From JAQBFJ01 sp032123435 (lineage in GTDB: Bacteria; Verrucomicrobiota; Kiritimatiellia; UBA8416; JAQBFJ01): a stretch of DNA of 32,235 nucleotides. Every line of letters begins with the position of its first letter. Position 1 is the stretch's first letter. The DNA is taken from NCBI GenBank assembly GCA_032123435.1, contig JAQBFJ010000058.1, positions 1 through 32,235 of the forward strand. The letters run 5' to 3'. This document shows positions 24,198 through 32,235 of this stretch, piece by piece. The notes under the pieces were generated by a model that searched no databases, had not been told where the DNA came from, and was given only the letters and a program-made list of their open reading frames with translations. The translations under genes were made by a program, and so were the position numbers.

Positions 24198-27100
24198 ATG
24201 AGTAACGATTTGAAACAACAGATTAACGACGCTCTGGGCGCGTTCAAGGGCGACGACCTGCGCACAGCGGCTGTCGGCCTGCTCAACACGCTGGGCTATC
24301 AAAGCGAAAAAACCCTCGATCTCGACAACACCCCGGATGCCTTTCTCGCCGAGTTCGACAAGCGTGATCGGGAATTCCGGAAAGACAAAGCCCTGTTTGA
24401 GCGTTGGAAGTCCGTCGAGTTTCTGTTCCAGATTACCGATGACGAGGTGCATGACGCCGCAGGGCAAGGCACACTCGGGTTTGATTCCGGCTACAACGCC
24501 AACAACTATCGGTCCTATATCTTTATTGCGATCGACCTGAAACCTGCCACGAAGAAGTGTCCATATACCCGGACGCAGCTCGCAATGCTCACACGCGAAG
24601 TAAACCGCCTTTTCAGTATGCCCGTCATTATCCTGATCCGGGCAGGTGCCCGCCTCTCACTTTCCGCCATCGACCGCCGACTCCATAAACGCGACGACTC
24701 GAAGGATGTACTGGAGAAGGTACGCTTGCTGCGCGACATCGACGTCACCTCTCCTCACCGCGCCTACAAAGAAATCCTCGCGGAGCTACACCTGCCCACG
24801 CTGCTCGACAAGTACCGTTGCCGCGATTTTACTGACCTGCACGCATCCTGGGGCAAGGTGCTCGACATTGAGGCCCTCAACAAGCAGTTCTACCGCAGTA
24901 TCCAGCATTGGTTTTATTGGGCCTGTCAGGAAGTGTCATTTCCGCATGGTGGCATCGATGATTCCGAGGTCCGTACTCGTATTGGTCTGATTCGATTGTT
25001 GACCCGTGTCATCTTCTGCTGGTTTGCCCGCGAAAAGGGCCTGATCCCTGCGCATCTGTTCGATGAGAAAACGCCCGACACAGCACTCAAGACCTTTTAT
25101 GCGGCATCCCGCACAGATGGCAGCTACTACCTCACCTTTCTCCAAAATCTCTTTTTTCCAACGCTGAGCGTCCCTCTCGATCAACGCGAATTCAGGGACG
25201 GAAAACGACATGCTCGCGGGAAGAATGAGCATTACATGGACCACCGGTTTTTCCGACACGAGGCGTTGTTCAACGACGCCGAAACGCTTGGCCGTCTATT
25301 CGCTGACATTCCTTTCCTCAACGGTGGGCTCTTTGAGTGTCTCGATACAGGAACCAACAGCCGCGACGAGGTCCGTGTGGACGGGTTTTCTGATGTCGCA
25401 TCAAAACAGCCAAAGATTCCCAACGCTCTATTCTTTGGCAAGGATATTTACGCCGATCTGAGCGATGCGTGCGATTCCGCCTCTATGTCCAACGTCAAGG
25501 TGGATGGCCTTTTTCACATCCTTGATGCCTACAAATTCACCATCGCCGAAAACACGCCCATCGAAGAAGAAATCGCCCTCGACCCCGAACTTCTGGGGCG
25601 TATCTTCGAGAACCTTCTGGCTGAGTATAATCCGGAGACCAAAGAAACCGCACGCCGCGACACGGGCTCCTTCTATACCCCCCGGCCCATCGTCGACTAC
25701 ATGGCCGATATTTCCATCAAGGCCTACCTGAAAGAAGCCCTTATCGCGAAAGCCGGGCTGACTGAACCCGATGCCGTAGTCGGTCTCGACATACTGCTTG
25801 CCTACACCGAGAAAGAGCATCCCTTCACCGACGATGAAAAGCGCGTCCTTGTCAATGCCATCTACGATGTCACCATTCTCGACCCAGCCTGCGGATCAGG
25901 CGCATTTCCCATCGGCATGCTCCAGAAACTGGTTTACGTCCTCGAAAAGCTCGACACCGGTCATGAACAATGGAAGCAACGCATTTTGGATCAAACCCCG
26001 GTGGAGATGCGCGCCGACACACGCAAACTGCTCGCGCGCAGTAGCACCGACCACAATTGGAAGCTCGGTCTCATCCAGCATTGCATCTATGGCGTGGACA
26101 TCCAACCGATCGCCGTTCAGATCGCCAAACTACGCTGCTTCGTCGCGCTGCTCGTTGACTTCGAAGTAACTCCTGAAGCAGAGAACATGGGAGTACCAGC
26201 ACTGCCCAACCTGGATTTCAAATTCGTTGCCGCCGACACCCTCATCCGCCCGCCCAGCAACATTGTGCGCGGCGATGACCTGCTCGTTTTCGAAGATCCG
26301 TTTTTCAGTGATTTCGCCGCCATCGCCAAAGAGTATTTCTACGTCCGCGATCCTACCGAGAAGAAGGTGCTTCGCCAGAGCCTGGAGAAACTGATCACGA
26401 ACCGCATTCTCGCCGCCGAACGCGAAAGCAAACTCGTTGACCGTGAGGCCGAGCTGCAAGCGGGCTACAAACAGAAGGCCACGGGTTCCGCCCAGGCCAT
26501 ACGCGGTCAGAAAGCCGGCATCAAGCGCCTCGAAACTCTGATCGCCCGCGTCAAACGCGACATCGCCGTGTGGGAGAGTTACTACAACATCTTCGCCTAT
26601 CGAAATGACCATGTCGGATTCTTCGACCCACCGCACTTCTTCCCCGAGATCAGTGACGGATTCGACATCGTCATTGGCAACCCGCCTTACAAACAGATTC
26701 AGAAATACGATTCGCAAGACAAGGCCGACTGGGTGGCGCAAGAGTACGCCACCTACGCCGCCACCGGCGATGTCTACTGTCTATTCTACGAACGCGGCGC
26801 ACAGCTTCTCCGCGACAACGGTTCGCTCTGCTACATCACCTCTAATAAGTGGATGCGGGCAGGCTATGGAGAAGCCCTGCGCAACTATCTCAGCACGCAG
26901 GTCGCCACACGCAGCGTGCTCGACTTCGGTATGGCTCAGAACTTCGGCGCCGCCACCACCTACACCTGCATCACCCATGTGCAACAATCAAAGAAAAGCG
27001 CCGCTACCACCGATTGCTGCTATGCCAGTGACGACAAAGCCGCCATGGCCAACCCCGGTGGCTATTTCGCCGCCAACCACGTCACTATGCCGAAGCTTGG

Positions 27101-28202
27101 CAAAGATCCATGGGTGGTACTCTCTCCAGAGCGCTACCAAATCAAACAGACAGTCGAGAAACAGGGGATCCCGCTCGAACGGTGGAACATCACCATCAAC
27201 CGCGGTGTGCTCACCGGTCTGAACGACGCCTTCTACATCCCGACCAAAGAGCGCGACGCCATCATCCGTAAGGAGCCACAGGCTGAGCAAATCATCGTCC
27301 CTCTCCTGCGTGGCCGCTACGTCGAACGCTACGCGCATAGCTGGGACGGAACCTGGATGATCTTCGTTCCGTGGCACTTCCCTTTGCATGAAGATCCTTC
27401 TGTCTCTGGGGATTCTCGTATCGCGACGAATCTATTCAGAGAGCAGTATCCGGTTCTATTTGGGCACCTTTCTTCATATCAGGCCGCCTTGAGCAATCGA
27501 AACCGTGCGGAAACGGGTATCAGGTATGAGTGGTACGCTCTGCAGCGGTGGGCTTCGAGCTACTGGAAAGATTTCTCCAAGCCGAAGATCATCTATCCCA
27601 ACATGACGAAACCCATGCCATTTTACTACGATGCTAAGGGACAGTTCTTTGGGAATCAGAAGTGTTTCATACTTACGGGCGGCAATGATTCTTTGCCATA
27701 TCTCGCCGCCGTGTTCAACTCTTCCCTGTTCCGTTGTTGCTTCAGGGATAGCTTCCCGGAATTGATGGGTCACACGTTTGAACTGAGCAAAATTTTCTTC
27801 GAGAAGATCCCCATCCGCAAACCACAGGGCGACGAGTGCGATCTGTTCGCAGTATTGGTGGACTATGTCCAATTCGCCAAAGCGGCTGACTCCACTCTGA
27901 CAAGTGATGCTCCACCTCCAGCCGTGATAGCCCGTTTTCTGGAAGAAGTCATCGACGCCTGCGTAATGCAGCTCTACTTCCCCGACCACATGGCCGAAAA
28001 GGATCTTACCATACTGGACGAGGTACGCGCCATCATCAAGCCCTTCGCCCCCAACGCCAACGACAAACAGAAATGGCAGCAAGTCGAGTCCTTCTACCTC
28101 GCTGCCAACGCCCCCAAACACCCCATCCGCAACCGTCTAATGCGAATCCCCGTCGACAGTCCTGATCTCCTGCGCGTGATCAAAGAGGAAGGGAAGGTAT
28201 AG
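24198..28202 (+). CDS. Eco57I-class adenine DNA methyltransferase, large single-chain R-M type
   Basis: A 1334-residue protein of the large type IIG-like class. The methyltransferase core shows motif I DPACGSGAFPIGML (D562) and motif IV GNPPYKQI (N828), the N6-adenine type. Residues 1-480 form a helical N-terminal region of the family (YRSYIFIAIDLK with D113 and K115, QLAMLTREVNRLF, RRLHKRDDS). This could hide a nuclease, but no complete PD-(D/E)XK set can be named. Residues 830-1330 contain target-recognition-like sequence, ending with LPYLAAVFNSSLFRCC and FFEKIPIRKP. There is no separate specificity subunit, so recognition should be internal. The gene is clearly GC-richer than those at 13 kb. 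It lies 6 bp after the DUF1016 stop and 2 bp before the ATPase start. Confidence 0.9.
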   Translation: MSNDLKQQINDALGAFKGDDLRTAAVGLLNTLGYQSEKTLDLDNTPDAFLAEFDKRDREFRKDKALFERWKSVEFLFQITDDEVHDAAGQGTLGFDSGYNANNYRSYIFIAIDLKPATKKCPYTRTQLAMLTREVNRLFSMPVIILIRAGARLSLSAIDRRLHKRDDSKDVLEKVRLLRDIDVTSPHRAYKEILAELHLPTLLDKYRCRDFTDLHASWGKVLDIEALNKQFYRSIQHWFYWACQEVSFPHGGIDDSEVRTRIGLIRLLTRVIFCWFAREKGLIPAHLFDEKTPDTALKTFYAASRTDGSYYLTFLQNLFFPTLSVPLDQREFRDGKRHARGKNEHYMDHRFFRHEALFNDAETLGRLFADIPFLNGGLFECLDTGTNSRDEVRVDGFSDVASKQPKIPNALFFGKDIYADLSDACDSASMSNVKVDGLFHILDAYKFTIAENTPIEEEIALDPELLGRIFENLLAEYNPETKETARRDTGSFYTPRPIVDYMADISIKAYLKEALIAKAGLTEPDAVVGLDILLAYTEKEHPFTDDEKRVLVNAIYDVTILDPACGSGAFPIGMLQKLVYVLEKLDTGHEQWKQRILDQTPVEMRADTRKLLARSSTDHNWKLGLIQHCIYGVDIQPIAVQIAKLRCFVALLVDFEVTPEAENMGVPALPNLDFKFVAADTLIRPPSNIVRGDDLLVFEDPFFSDFAAIAKEYFYVRDPTEKKVLRQSLEKLITNRILAAERESKLVDREAELQAGYKQKATGSAQAIRGQKAGIKRLETLIARVKRDIAVWESYYNIFAYRNDHVGFFDPPHFFPEISDGFDIVIGNPPYKQIQKYDSQDKADWVAQEYATYAATGDVYCLFYERGAQLLRDNGSLCYITSNKWMRAGYGEALRNYLSTQVATRSVLDFGMAQNFGAATTYTCITHVQQSKKSAATTDCCYASDDKAAMANPGGYFAANHVTMPKLGKDPWVVLSPERYQIKQTVEKQGIPLERWNITINRGVLTGLNDAFYIPTKERDAIIRKEPQAEQIIVPLLRGRYVERYAHSWDGTWMIFVPWHFPLHEDPSVSGDSRIATNLFREQYPVLFGHLSSYQAALSNRNRAETGIRYEWYALQRWASSYWKDFSKPKIIYPNMTKPMPFYYDAKGQFFGNQKCFILTGGNDSLPYLAAVFNSSLFRCCFRDSFPELMGHTFELSKIFFEKIPIRKPQGDECDLFAVLVDYVQFAKAADSTLTSDAPPPAVIARFLEEVIDACVMQLYFPDHMAEKDLTILDEVRAIIKPFAPNANDKQKWQQVESFYLAANAPKHPIRNRLMRIPVDSPDLLRVIKEEGKV

Positions 28203-28204
28203 AA

Positions 28205-29935
28205 ATGGCAGGCGATAGCCGTCTTAGAATCCACCGAATTAGTTACAAAGACATCGGTGCATTTCGGGAATTTGATCTCCATCTCGACAGAGGCCAGAAC
28301 CTGTTGGTGTACGGAGACAACGGTTCCGGCAAGACATCCTTCGCGCGGCTCCTCCGCAAATGGCTCTGGTCTGCCTCGACGAATGTGTCTTTCGAAGTAC
28401 ACTCGCTGTTCAGCTACGGCATCAGCGGCAACATGGTGAATCTACATGCGGCCGATGCCGTTGTGGACAAACGCTACGGCGAAATCAATGCGTCAGTGGT
28501 TATAGAAGTTCAGGGCACCCCGGCACGGGCTTGCGGCAACTACAAGATCTCATCTGATGATCACGAGACCTATAGCATGCCGATGTTGCGCCGAGCTGAG
28601 ATGGCGAGCGATTTCGTTAACTATCGCGTATTCTACGAAATGTTTCGCGGTGCCCCAGAGACGCTTCTGGATCTGTGGCCGGTCTTCCTGGCCGAGATCC
28701 TGCCATTCTGTGGAAGCGACGACCCAGTAGAGAGTCTGTCAGAACGCTGGACAGCCTTGGCAAATAGAGACCCATTTCAAGAAGCCCGGTTCGCCGACGC
28801 AAAGCCCGGCGAGTACGGGAAGTACTACAAGAAGTACAATACAGATCTTAGGGCGTTCGGCGAATCCCTTAGGGCACGGGTGACCGATATTTCGCTAAGT
28901 GCACGTACCTTTTATGAGAAGTACTTCGGCGAGAAAGGTGTCCCGAACGAATGGTGGTTTGAACTTGGCGTACAGCATCCCTCATATGATCCCAAAGAAC
29001 ACCGCCTTTCCGCACCCCTCATACAAATCGGTGTAAAACACGGTGACAAGAATATTCCCTGTCCACATGAGGTGCTTAATGAGGCCGAGTTGACAAAGAT
29101 CGCCCTCTCTATCCGCTTCGGTGCCACAAAGACGAACCTACAACATTCCCCACTCAAGCTACTCGTCCTGGATGATTTGCTCATCAGCCTGGACATGAGC
29201 AACCGCGTGCAAGTGATCAATATCATCCTCGCCGACCCAGACTTCGCCGACTACCAAAAGATCATCATGACGCATGACCGTGGGTTCTATCAGGAGATTC
29301 GTCGTGCGATAGGATCCGAACACACTGAATGGATGTTTGGGCTACTACATCGAACGGATGGGAACGCTCCCCAGATAAGAGAGGACCCAAGCAAGCTTGC
29401 ATTCGCAGAGAGGCTCCTTTCCGAAGGCCGTCATGACGAAGCTGCTTTGCAGCTGCGGAAGAGTGCTGAAGAGACACTTCGCCTCTTCATTATGAACTAC
29501 CCCGATAGCGGCGAGTACAAGAGTCTTTCAGACCTCTTGCGTCAAGCGCGCGGCCGCCTCGAAGGTGCCGCGCTGAATGAACTTCTGAAACTTCTTGATG
29601 ATCCAGAGTTGGACGAGGCAATGCTTCAATGGGTCATTCCGAAAGCTATGTTGGATCTGGTGGAAAATGACGATCTGTCTGCTGAACAGAAGACACGCTG
29701 TTGCGGTCGCCGCACCGCTCTTCGCAAGCTGATAACCGAGCTTCGTGCTGACCGCCGTACAGTCATGTCTGTCCTTGCTCAGATTGAGCATGTAAAAGAT
29801 CGCATTCTCAATCCTGCCGCACACGAGGGTGCCCCCCCGCTTTACGAGGGGGAGATGCGGGAGGCACTGGAGCTTGTTCGAATGCTCAAAAATACTCTCT
29901 GCCGCGACACGAAGGAGAAGGAGGCAGCCACATGA
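28205..29935 (+). CDS. ABC/RecF-type ATPase with a HEPN-like C-terminal domain
   Basis: A 576-residue protein. The N-terminal ATPase begins RLRIHRISYKDIGAFREFDL and has Walker A GDNGSGKTS (K43), a signature-like LNEAELTKIALSIRF, Walker B LLVLDDLLISLD (D323, D324) and an H-loop MTHDRGF (H357). There is no long coiled coil or zinc hook, only a short insert. From about residue 400 the protein is all helical (AFAERLLSEGRHDEAALQLR, EETLRLF) and ends in DRILNPAAHEG, with R533 and H540 forming an R-x6-H motif as in HEPN RNases. ATPase-HEPN fusions include PrrC and RloC, which cut tRNA when a linked restriction enzyme is disabled. A similar role is an inference here. ATP-driven gating is likely. The stop overlaps the next start by ATGA. 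Confidence 0.8.
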   Translation: MAGDSRLRIHRISYKDIGAFREFDLHLDRGQNLLVYGDNGSGKTSFARLLRKWLWSASTNVSFEVHSLFSYGISGNMVNLHAADAVVDKRYGEINASVVIEVQGTPARACGNYKISSDDHETYSMPMLRRAEMASDFVNYRVFYEMFRGAPETLLDLWPVFLAEILPFCGSDDPVESLSERWTALANRDPFQEARFADAKPGEYGKYYKKYNTDLRAFGESLRARVTDISLSARTFYEKYFGEKGVPNEWWFELGVQHPSYDPKEHRLSAPLIQIGVKHGDKNIPCPHEVLNEAELTKIALSIRFGATKTNLQHSPLKLLVLDDLLISLDMSNRVQVINIILADPDFADYQKIIMTHDRGFYQEIRRAIGSEHTEWMFGLLHRTDGNAPQIREDPSKLAFAERLLSEGRHDEAALQLRKSAEETLRLFIMNYPDSGEYKSLSDLLRQARGRLEGAALNELLKLLDDPELDEAMLQWVIPKAMLDLVENDDLSAEQKTRCCGRRTALRKLITELRADRRTVMSVLAQIEHVKDRILNPAAHEGAPPLYEGEMREALELVRMLKNTLCRDTKEKEAAT

Positions 29936-30051
29936 ATATTGCTTTTGTTGAGATTCAGAATTTCCGCAAACTGAAATCCTGCTGCGGAGACTGGAGGGTC
30001 AGCCCCAAAATAGCAAAACAGGGATTCATTTCGATCTCTTGCCACCATTGA
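29932..30051 (+). pseudogene. 5' stub of a RecF/OLD-type ATPase gene
   Basis: A 39-codon frame opens in an ATGA overlap with the preceding stop, behind a good GGAGG-rich leader. Its first residues, MNIAFVEIQNFRKLKSC, are the typical opening of RecF/OLD/AAA-type ATPases. After about residue 17 the sequence stops resembling the family and ends at TGA. The rest of the gene seems to have been lost by a deletion or replacement near 29990-30000. The start signals remain intact, so a short peptide may still be made. Confidence 0.65.
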
Positions 30052-30180
30052 CGGGTTGGATGCGGTGATATACAATAACATGATGCTGGACAGGTTGATT
30101 ATATTAATGCTTGATTAAGGAGGTGGTCCTTAAATACGTAATTCTTAAGGGCAGACCCCGCGACCCCGCGATTCGAAGAT
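30052..30180. other. Spacer with a short inverted repeat after the operon
   Basis: A 7-bp-arm inverted repeat TTAAGGA-N5-TCCTTAA lies at 30115-30133, without a T-run. GGCAGACCCC follows at 30151-30160 and is also present before the helicase gene (19643-19652). It may be regulatory or repeat debris. Confidence 0.45.
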
Positions 30181-31023
30181 ATGATCATGAAACAAGAAAC
30201 GTTGGATAAATTCGTCTGCAGCGAGGCCAAGAACTTTCTCGTCAATCTTGGAATTCCTAGCGTTGTTCCATCCCTTATCGATAAGTATTTAGATCCTGGC
30301 ACGCTTCAAGCAAAGCCTAAAACCATTTCCGAGATTTATGCACGTATTCTTAAGTCTGCACAAAATGCCAATATGAAAGCAGGCGTAATTGGGCGAGCAA
30401 TAGACGGGATCGAGCATCTTGGCTCAGTATTATGTGATTTCAATCCCGCCGACGTTATTAAGCAATATAATAACGATGCAGTTCTTCTATTGGATCAAAT
30501 ACAGGATAAGGTTAAGCCCAGAGGAGCAATACGGAAAACGTCACGAAGTATATGGCCTCAATACTGCCGATGTATTTTGTCCGCAGCAGACTTCCTTGTT
30601 CAATTCCGAGATGCTGATGATTTCTTTCGGTGGATTGATTTCTTTGATCAGGATAATCGTGCACGAGCCAGCCTTCCGATGTTACTCAGCCGCGAAATCA
30701 CTGGCTTGGGATTTGCATTGTCCTGCGATCTTCTGAAAGAAATGGGATATGTAAGCTTTCCTAAGCCGGACGTGCATTTGAGAGATATATTTCGCGCACT
30801 TGCTCTGTGTCCAAATGCAGAAGATGATTATTGTCTATTCAAAAGTATTGTGCGGGACGCTGGCAACGAAGGCGTCACGCCATATAGTGCCGATAAGGCG
30901 TTTTGGCTGATTGGCAGCGGATACTTTTACAATGATCTCCATATCGGAAACAATGGCCGTATCGGTAGCCACAAAAACCAATTTATTGATCACATTACAA
31001 ATCATCACTTACTCAACAAGTGA
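30181..31023 (+). CDS. HhH-GPD DNA glycosylase-like protein
   Basis: A 280-residue protein I recognise only by motif. The segment ITGLGFALSCDLLKEMGYVSF, leading to KPDVHLRDIF and ALALCP, follows the helix-hairpin-helix-GPD layout. In that layout a GxG hairpin is followed some 20 residues later by the catalytic Asp (here in DVHL, where glycosylases have DTHV). The C-terminal part, DKAFWLIGSGYFY and NGRIGSHK, is characteristic of a small family usually left hypothetical. No iron-sulfur Cys set is present. Base removal from DNA is therefore a motif-based inference. The ATG at 30181 (or 30187) has no strong ribosome binding site. The next gene, 67 bp on, is a PD-(D/E)XK nuclease. Confidence 0.6.
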   Translation: MIMKQETLDKFVCSEAKNFLVNLGIPSVVPSLIDKYLDPGTLQAKPKTISEIYARILKSAQNANMKAGVIGRAIDGIEHLGSVLCDFNPADVIKQYNNDAVLLLDQIQDKVKPRGAIRKTSRSIWPQYCRCILSAADFLVQFRDADDFFRWIDFFDQDNRARASLPMLLSREITGLGFALSCDLLKEMGYVSFPKPDVHLRDIFRALALCPNAEDDYCLFKSIVRDAGNEGVTPYSADKAFWLIGSGYFYNDLHIGNNGRIGSHKNQFIDHITNHHLLNK

Positions 31024-31090
31024 TGACTGATTTGTGAAGGAAACGAAGGAGACGGGCTTAACCCTTAAGGATTAAGCATCTATGTTTTGA

Positions 31091-32110
31091 ATGGTTGCGG
31101 CGCCTTTAAGATGGGACAAATCAATGTGTAGTGTTGAGTTAAAAAATGAAACAGTGCCGCTTTTGCGTGGCGGGGGTCTGGTTACAGGTTTTCTTGGGTC
31201 TTTTGGGCATGGATTGCGCGAGACGAGGCTTACAGCGGCTCTTGGATACGTGATCTCCGTGTGGCCCGATGCATTGAGTAAACTTTTTGCGGTTAAGGCT
31301 ATAGTTCATTCTGTAACTCTTGAACATTATCACGAGAAAGACAGGTCTGATATTCTTGTGAATACTAATATCGGGCAAGTAGTGATTGAGGCGAAGGTGT
31401 CTGCGGCAAATCCTGTTGGGCAGACCAGCAAGTATGACGCATCCATCTATGTTATCCTTTCCCGGTATATGCCGTCGAAATCCGAGCGCCGCAAAAGTAA
31501 ATTCCGCTATGTTACATGGCAGGATATTGCTGATAGAATATCGGATTGTTTATCAGACATTCCACAGCCCGGGCAATTTGTTTGTAGAGATATTGTGAAA
31601 TACTTGGAGGAACATTATATGAGCCGGAAAGAAGAACCTGTTGAAATATATGCCCGTGAAATCAATGAGGAAACAAGCTTTCGGCTTTTTCTGCATGGGC
31701 GGATATATTTTTGCAACTACAAGGCAAACAGCAAATTGCCGGAAGCATTGTACTTTGCGCCTCACTTGGGTCGCTACATTGCCAAGACGTTGCCCGGGAT
31801 TCATTTGGGAATAAGTTATATCGCAAAAATCGAGGACATTGAAATAACGGCAACGTGGGATGATATCAAGCAGGCGATCATTCGACACAGAGGTCAAGCG
31901 TGGTTCAAGAAAAACCGATATCTTCTCGACCAGGTAAAATGGACTAAAAAACGTGAGAAGCGCAGCATGTTATTTCTCGATGAACCGCAGTTAGTTTTTA
32001 ATCCGCCGGTTCGCAAGGAAAACCTGCAGAAAGGGCATGGTTGGCTCAGTCGCCATTATCTGAGTTTTAATCAGTTGTTCAAGGGGTGGAAAGAAAAACT
32101 GGAAGAATAG
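31091..32110 (+). CDS. PD-(D/E)XK nuclease-family protein
   Basis: A 339-residue protein with an N-terminal nuclease domain. GLRETRLTAALGYVI contributes an early Glu (E44), and DRSDILVN (D87) followed by VVIEAKV (E100, K102) gives the D...ExK catalytic pattern. The C-terminal 200 residues are mixed alpha/beta with no motif I can name. The start is uncertain: ATG 31091 has no ribosome binding site, and ATG 31124 begins closer to the conserved part. Both give the same nuclease domain. It ends 125 bp before the window edge. Adjacent to the HhH-GPD-like gene, it may act with it on modified or damaged DNA, but that is only positional inference. Confidence 0.72.
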   Translation: MVAAPLRWDKSMCSVELKNETVPLLRGGGLVTGFLGSFGHGLRETRLTAALGYVISVWPDALSKLFAVKAIVHSVTLEHYHEKDRSDILVNTNIGQVVIEAKVSAANPVGQTSKYDASIYVILSRYMPSKSERRKSKFRYVTWQDIADRISDCLSDIPQPGQFVCRDIVKYLEEHYMSRKEEPVEIYAREINEETSFRLFLHGRIYFCNYKANSKLPEALYFAPHLGRYIAKTLPGIHLGISYIAKIEDIEITATWDDIKQAIIRHRGQAWFKKNRYLLDQVKWTKKREKRSMLFLDEPQLVFNPPVRKENLQKGHGWLSRHYLSFNQLFKGWKEKLEE

Positions 32111-32156
32111 AAAAAGAGGTCCCACGGGTTAGTCACGGTAAGGTATTTATCCCAGA

Positions 32157-32189
32157 AACTGTTGACAGAACAGTTAGCATGAGTAGAAT
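32157..32189 (+). promoter_or_regulatory. Promoter with overlapping inverted repeat for a gene beyond the window
   Basis: TTGACA (32162-32167) is followed after 16 bases by TAGAAT (32184-32189). A perfect inverted repeat AACTGTT-N5-AACAGTT (32157-32175) overlaps the -35 element and could be a repressor site. The window ends just after AGGAG (32225-32229), so a start codon probably follows immediately. Confidence 0.65.
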
Positions 32190-32235
32190 TGTGAGAACTA
32201 ATACTTGTTAGTCAAAGTTAAACAGGAGAAAGAGT

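Noticed and set aside
25428..28121. Several minus-strand frames of 130-215 codons
   Set aside because: All are opposite the methyltransferase gene, whose motifs and length are family-typical; they have no motifs or ribosome binding sites.
24198..28202. BREX PglX
   Set aside because: It shares the Eco57I-class methyltransferase fold, but no brxC, pglZ, brxA or brxB neighbours are found in the window.
19679..30051. DISARM system
   Set aside because: PLD nuclease, SNF2 helicase and methyltransferase are present, but the core drmA helicase and the DUF1998 protein drmB are not seen; the PLD part is fused to the helicase.
30115..30133. Rho-independent terminator at the operon end
   Set aside because: The inverted repeat has only 7-bp AT-rich arms and no following T-run.

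Overview
The window looks like bacterial chromosome from an environmental, probably anaerobic member of the PVC group (Kiritimatiellota/Lentisphaerota/Verrucomicrobiota-like). This rests on a GH95 glycosidase, a secreted beta-helix protein and a secreted DUF4034-type protein of a style I associate with that group, and intergenic spaces filled with short dispersed repeats. The taxonomic call is an inference. I found no rRNA, tRNA or CRISPR array.

Layout. (1) 1-1985, minus: a GH95-family glycosidase, open at the window edge. (2) 2186-7344, minus: a compact arsenic operon read arsR, membrane-anchored Cys-rich protein, ccdA, a 55-residue Cys-rich protein, a P1B-type metal ATPase and an Acr3 arsenite permease. 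A consensus-like promoter with an overlapping operator candidate lies just upstream of arsR. (3) 7.4-14.8 kb, plus: an accessory block with two different type IV AbiE toxin-antitoxin pairs, a Fic-domain protein and a TcmP/DUF5131 pair. These genes are separated by repeats and by conspicuous inverted repeats in the promoter regions. (4) 15.3-18.8 kb, plus: two secreted proteins, a beta-helix protein and a DUF4034 protein with a C-terminal jelly-roll-like domain. (5) 19.06-32.1 kb, plus: a defence-like island. It holds an Mrr-type nuclease with an N-terminal hydrophobic helix, a PLD-nuclease/SNF2-helicase fusion, a DUF1016 (YhcG-like) PD-(D/E)XK nuclease, an Eco57I-class DNA methyltransferase, an ABC-type ATPase with a HEPN-like C-terminus, the 5' stub of a further RecF/OLD-type ATPase gene, an HhH-GPD-like protein and a PD-(D/E)XK nuclease.

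How the parts fit. The arsenic operon pairs sensing (ArsR) and export (Acr3) with a thiol-redox set (CcdA plus a Cys-rich membrane protein), a small CC-motif protein and a second metal pump. The genes from 19679 to 30051 overlap or nearly touch (8-bp overlap, 6-bp gap, 2-bp gap, ATGA overlap), so they read as one operon. Its content resembles a methylation-dependent defence system: a methyltransferase marks self DNA, a nuclease-helicase and a DUF1016 nuclease act on DNA, and an ATPase-HEPN protein could act as an RNA-targeting back-up. It shares ideas with DISARM and with PrrC-linked restriction systems, but I see none of the DISARM core genes drmA or drmB. This operon is the best candidate here for an incompletely described system. 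The second-best is the redox-equipped arsenic operon.
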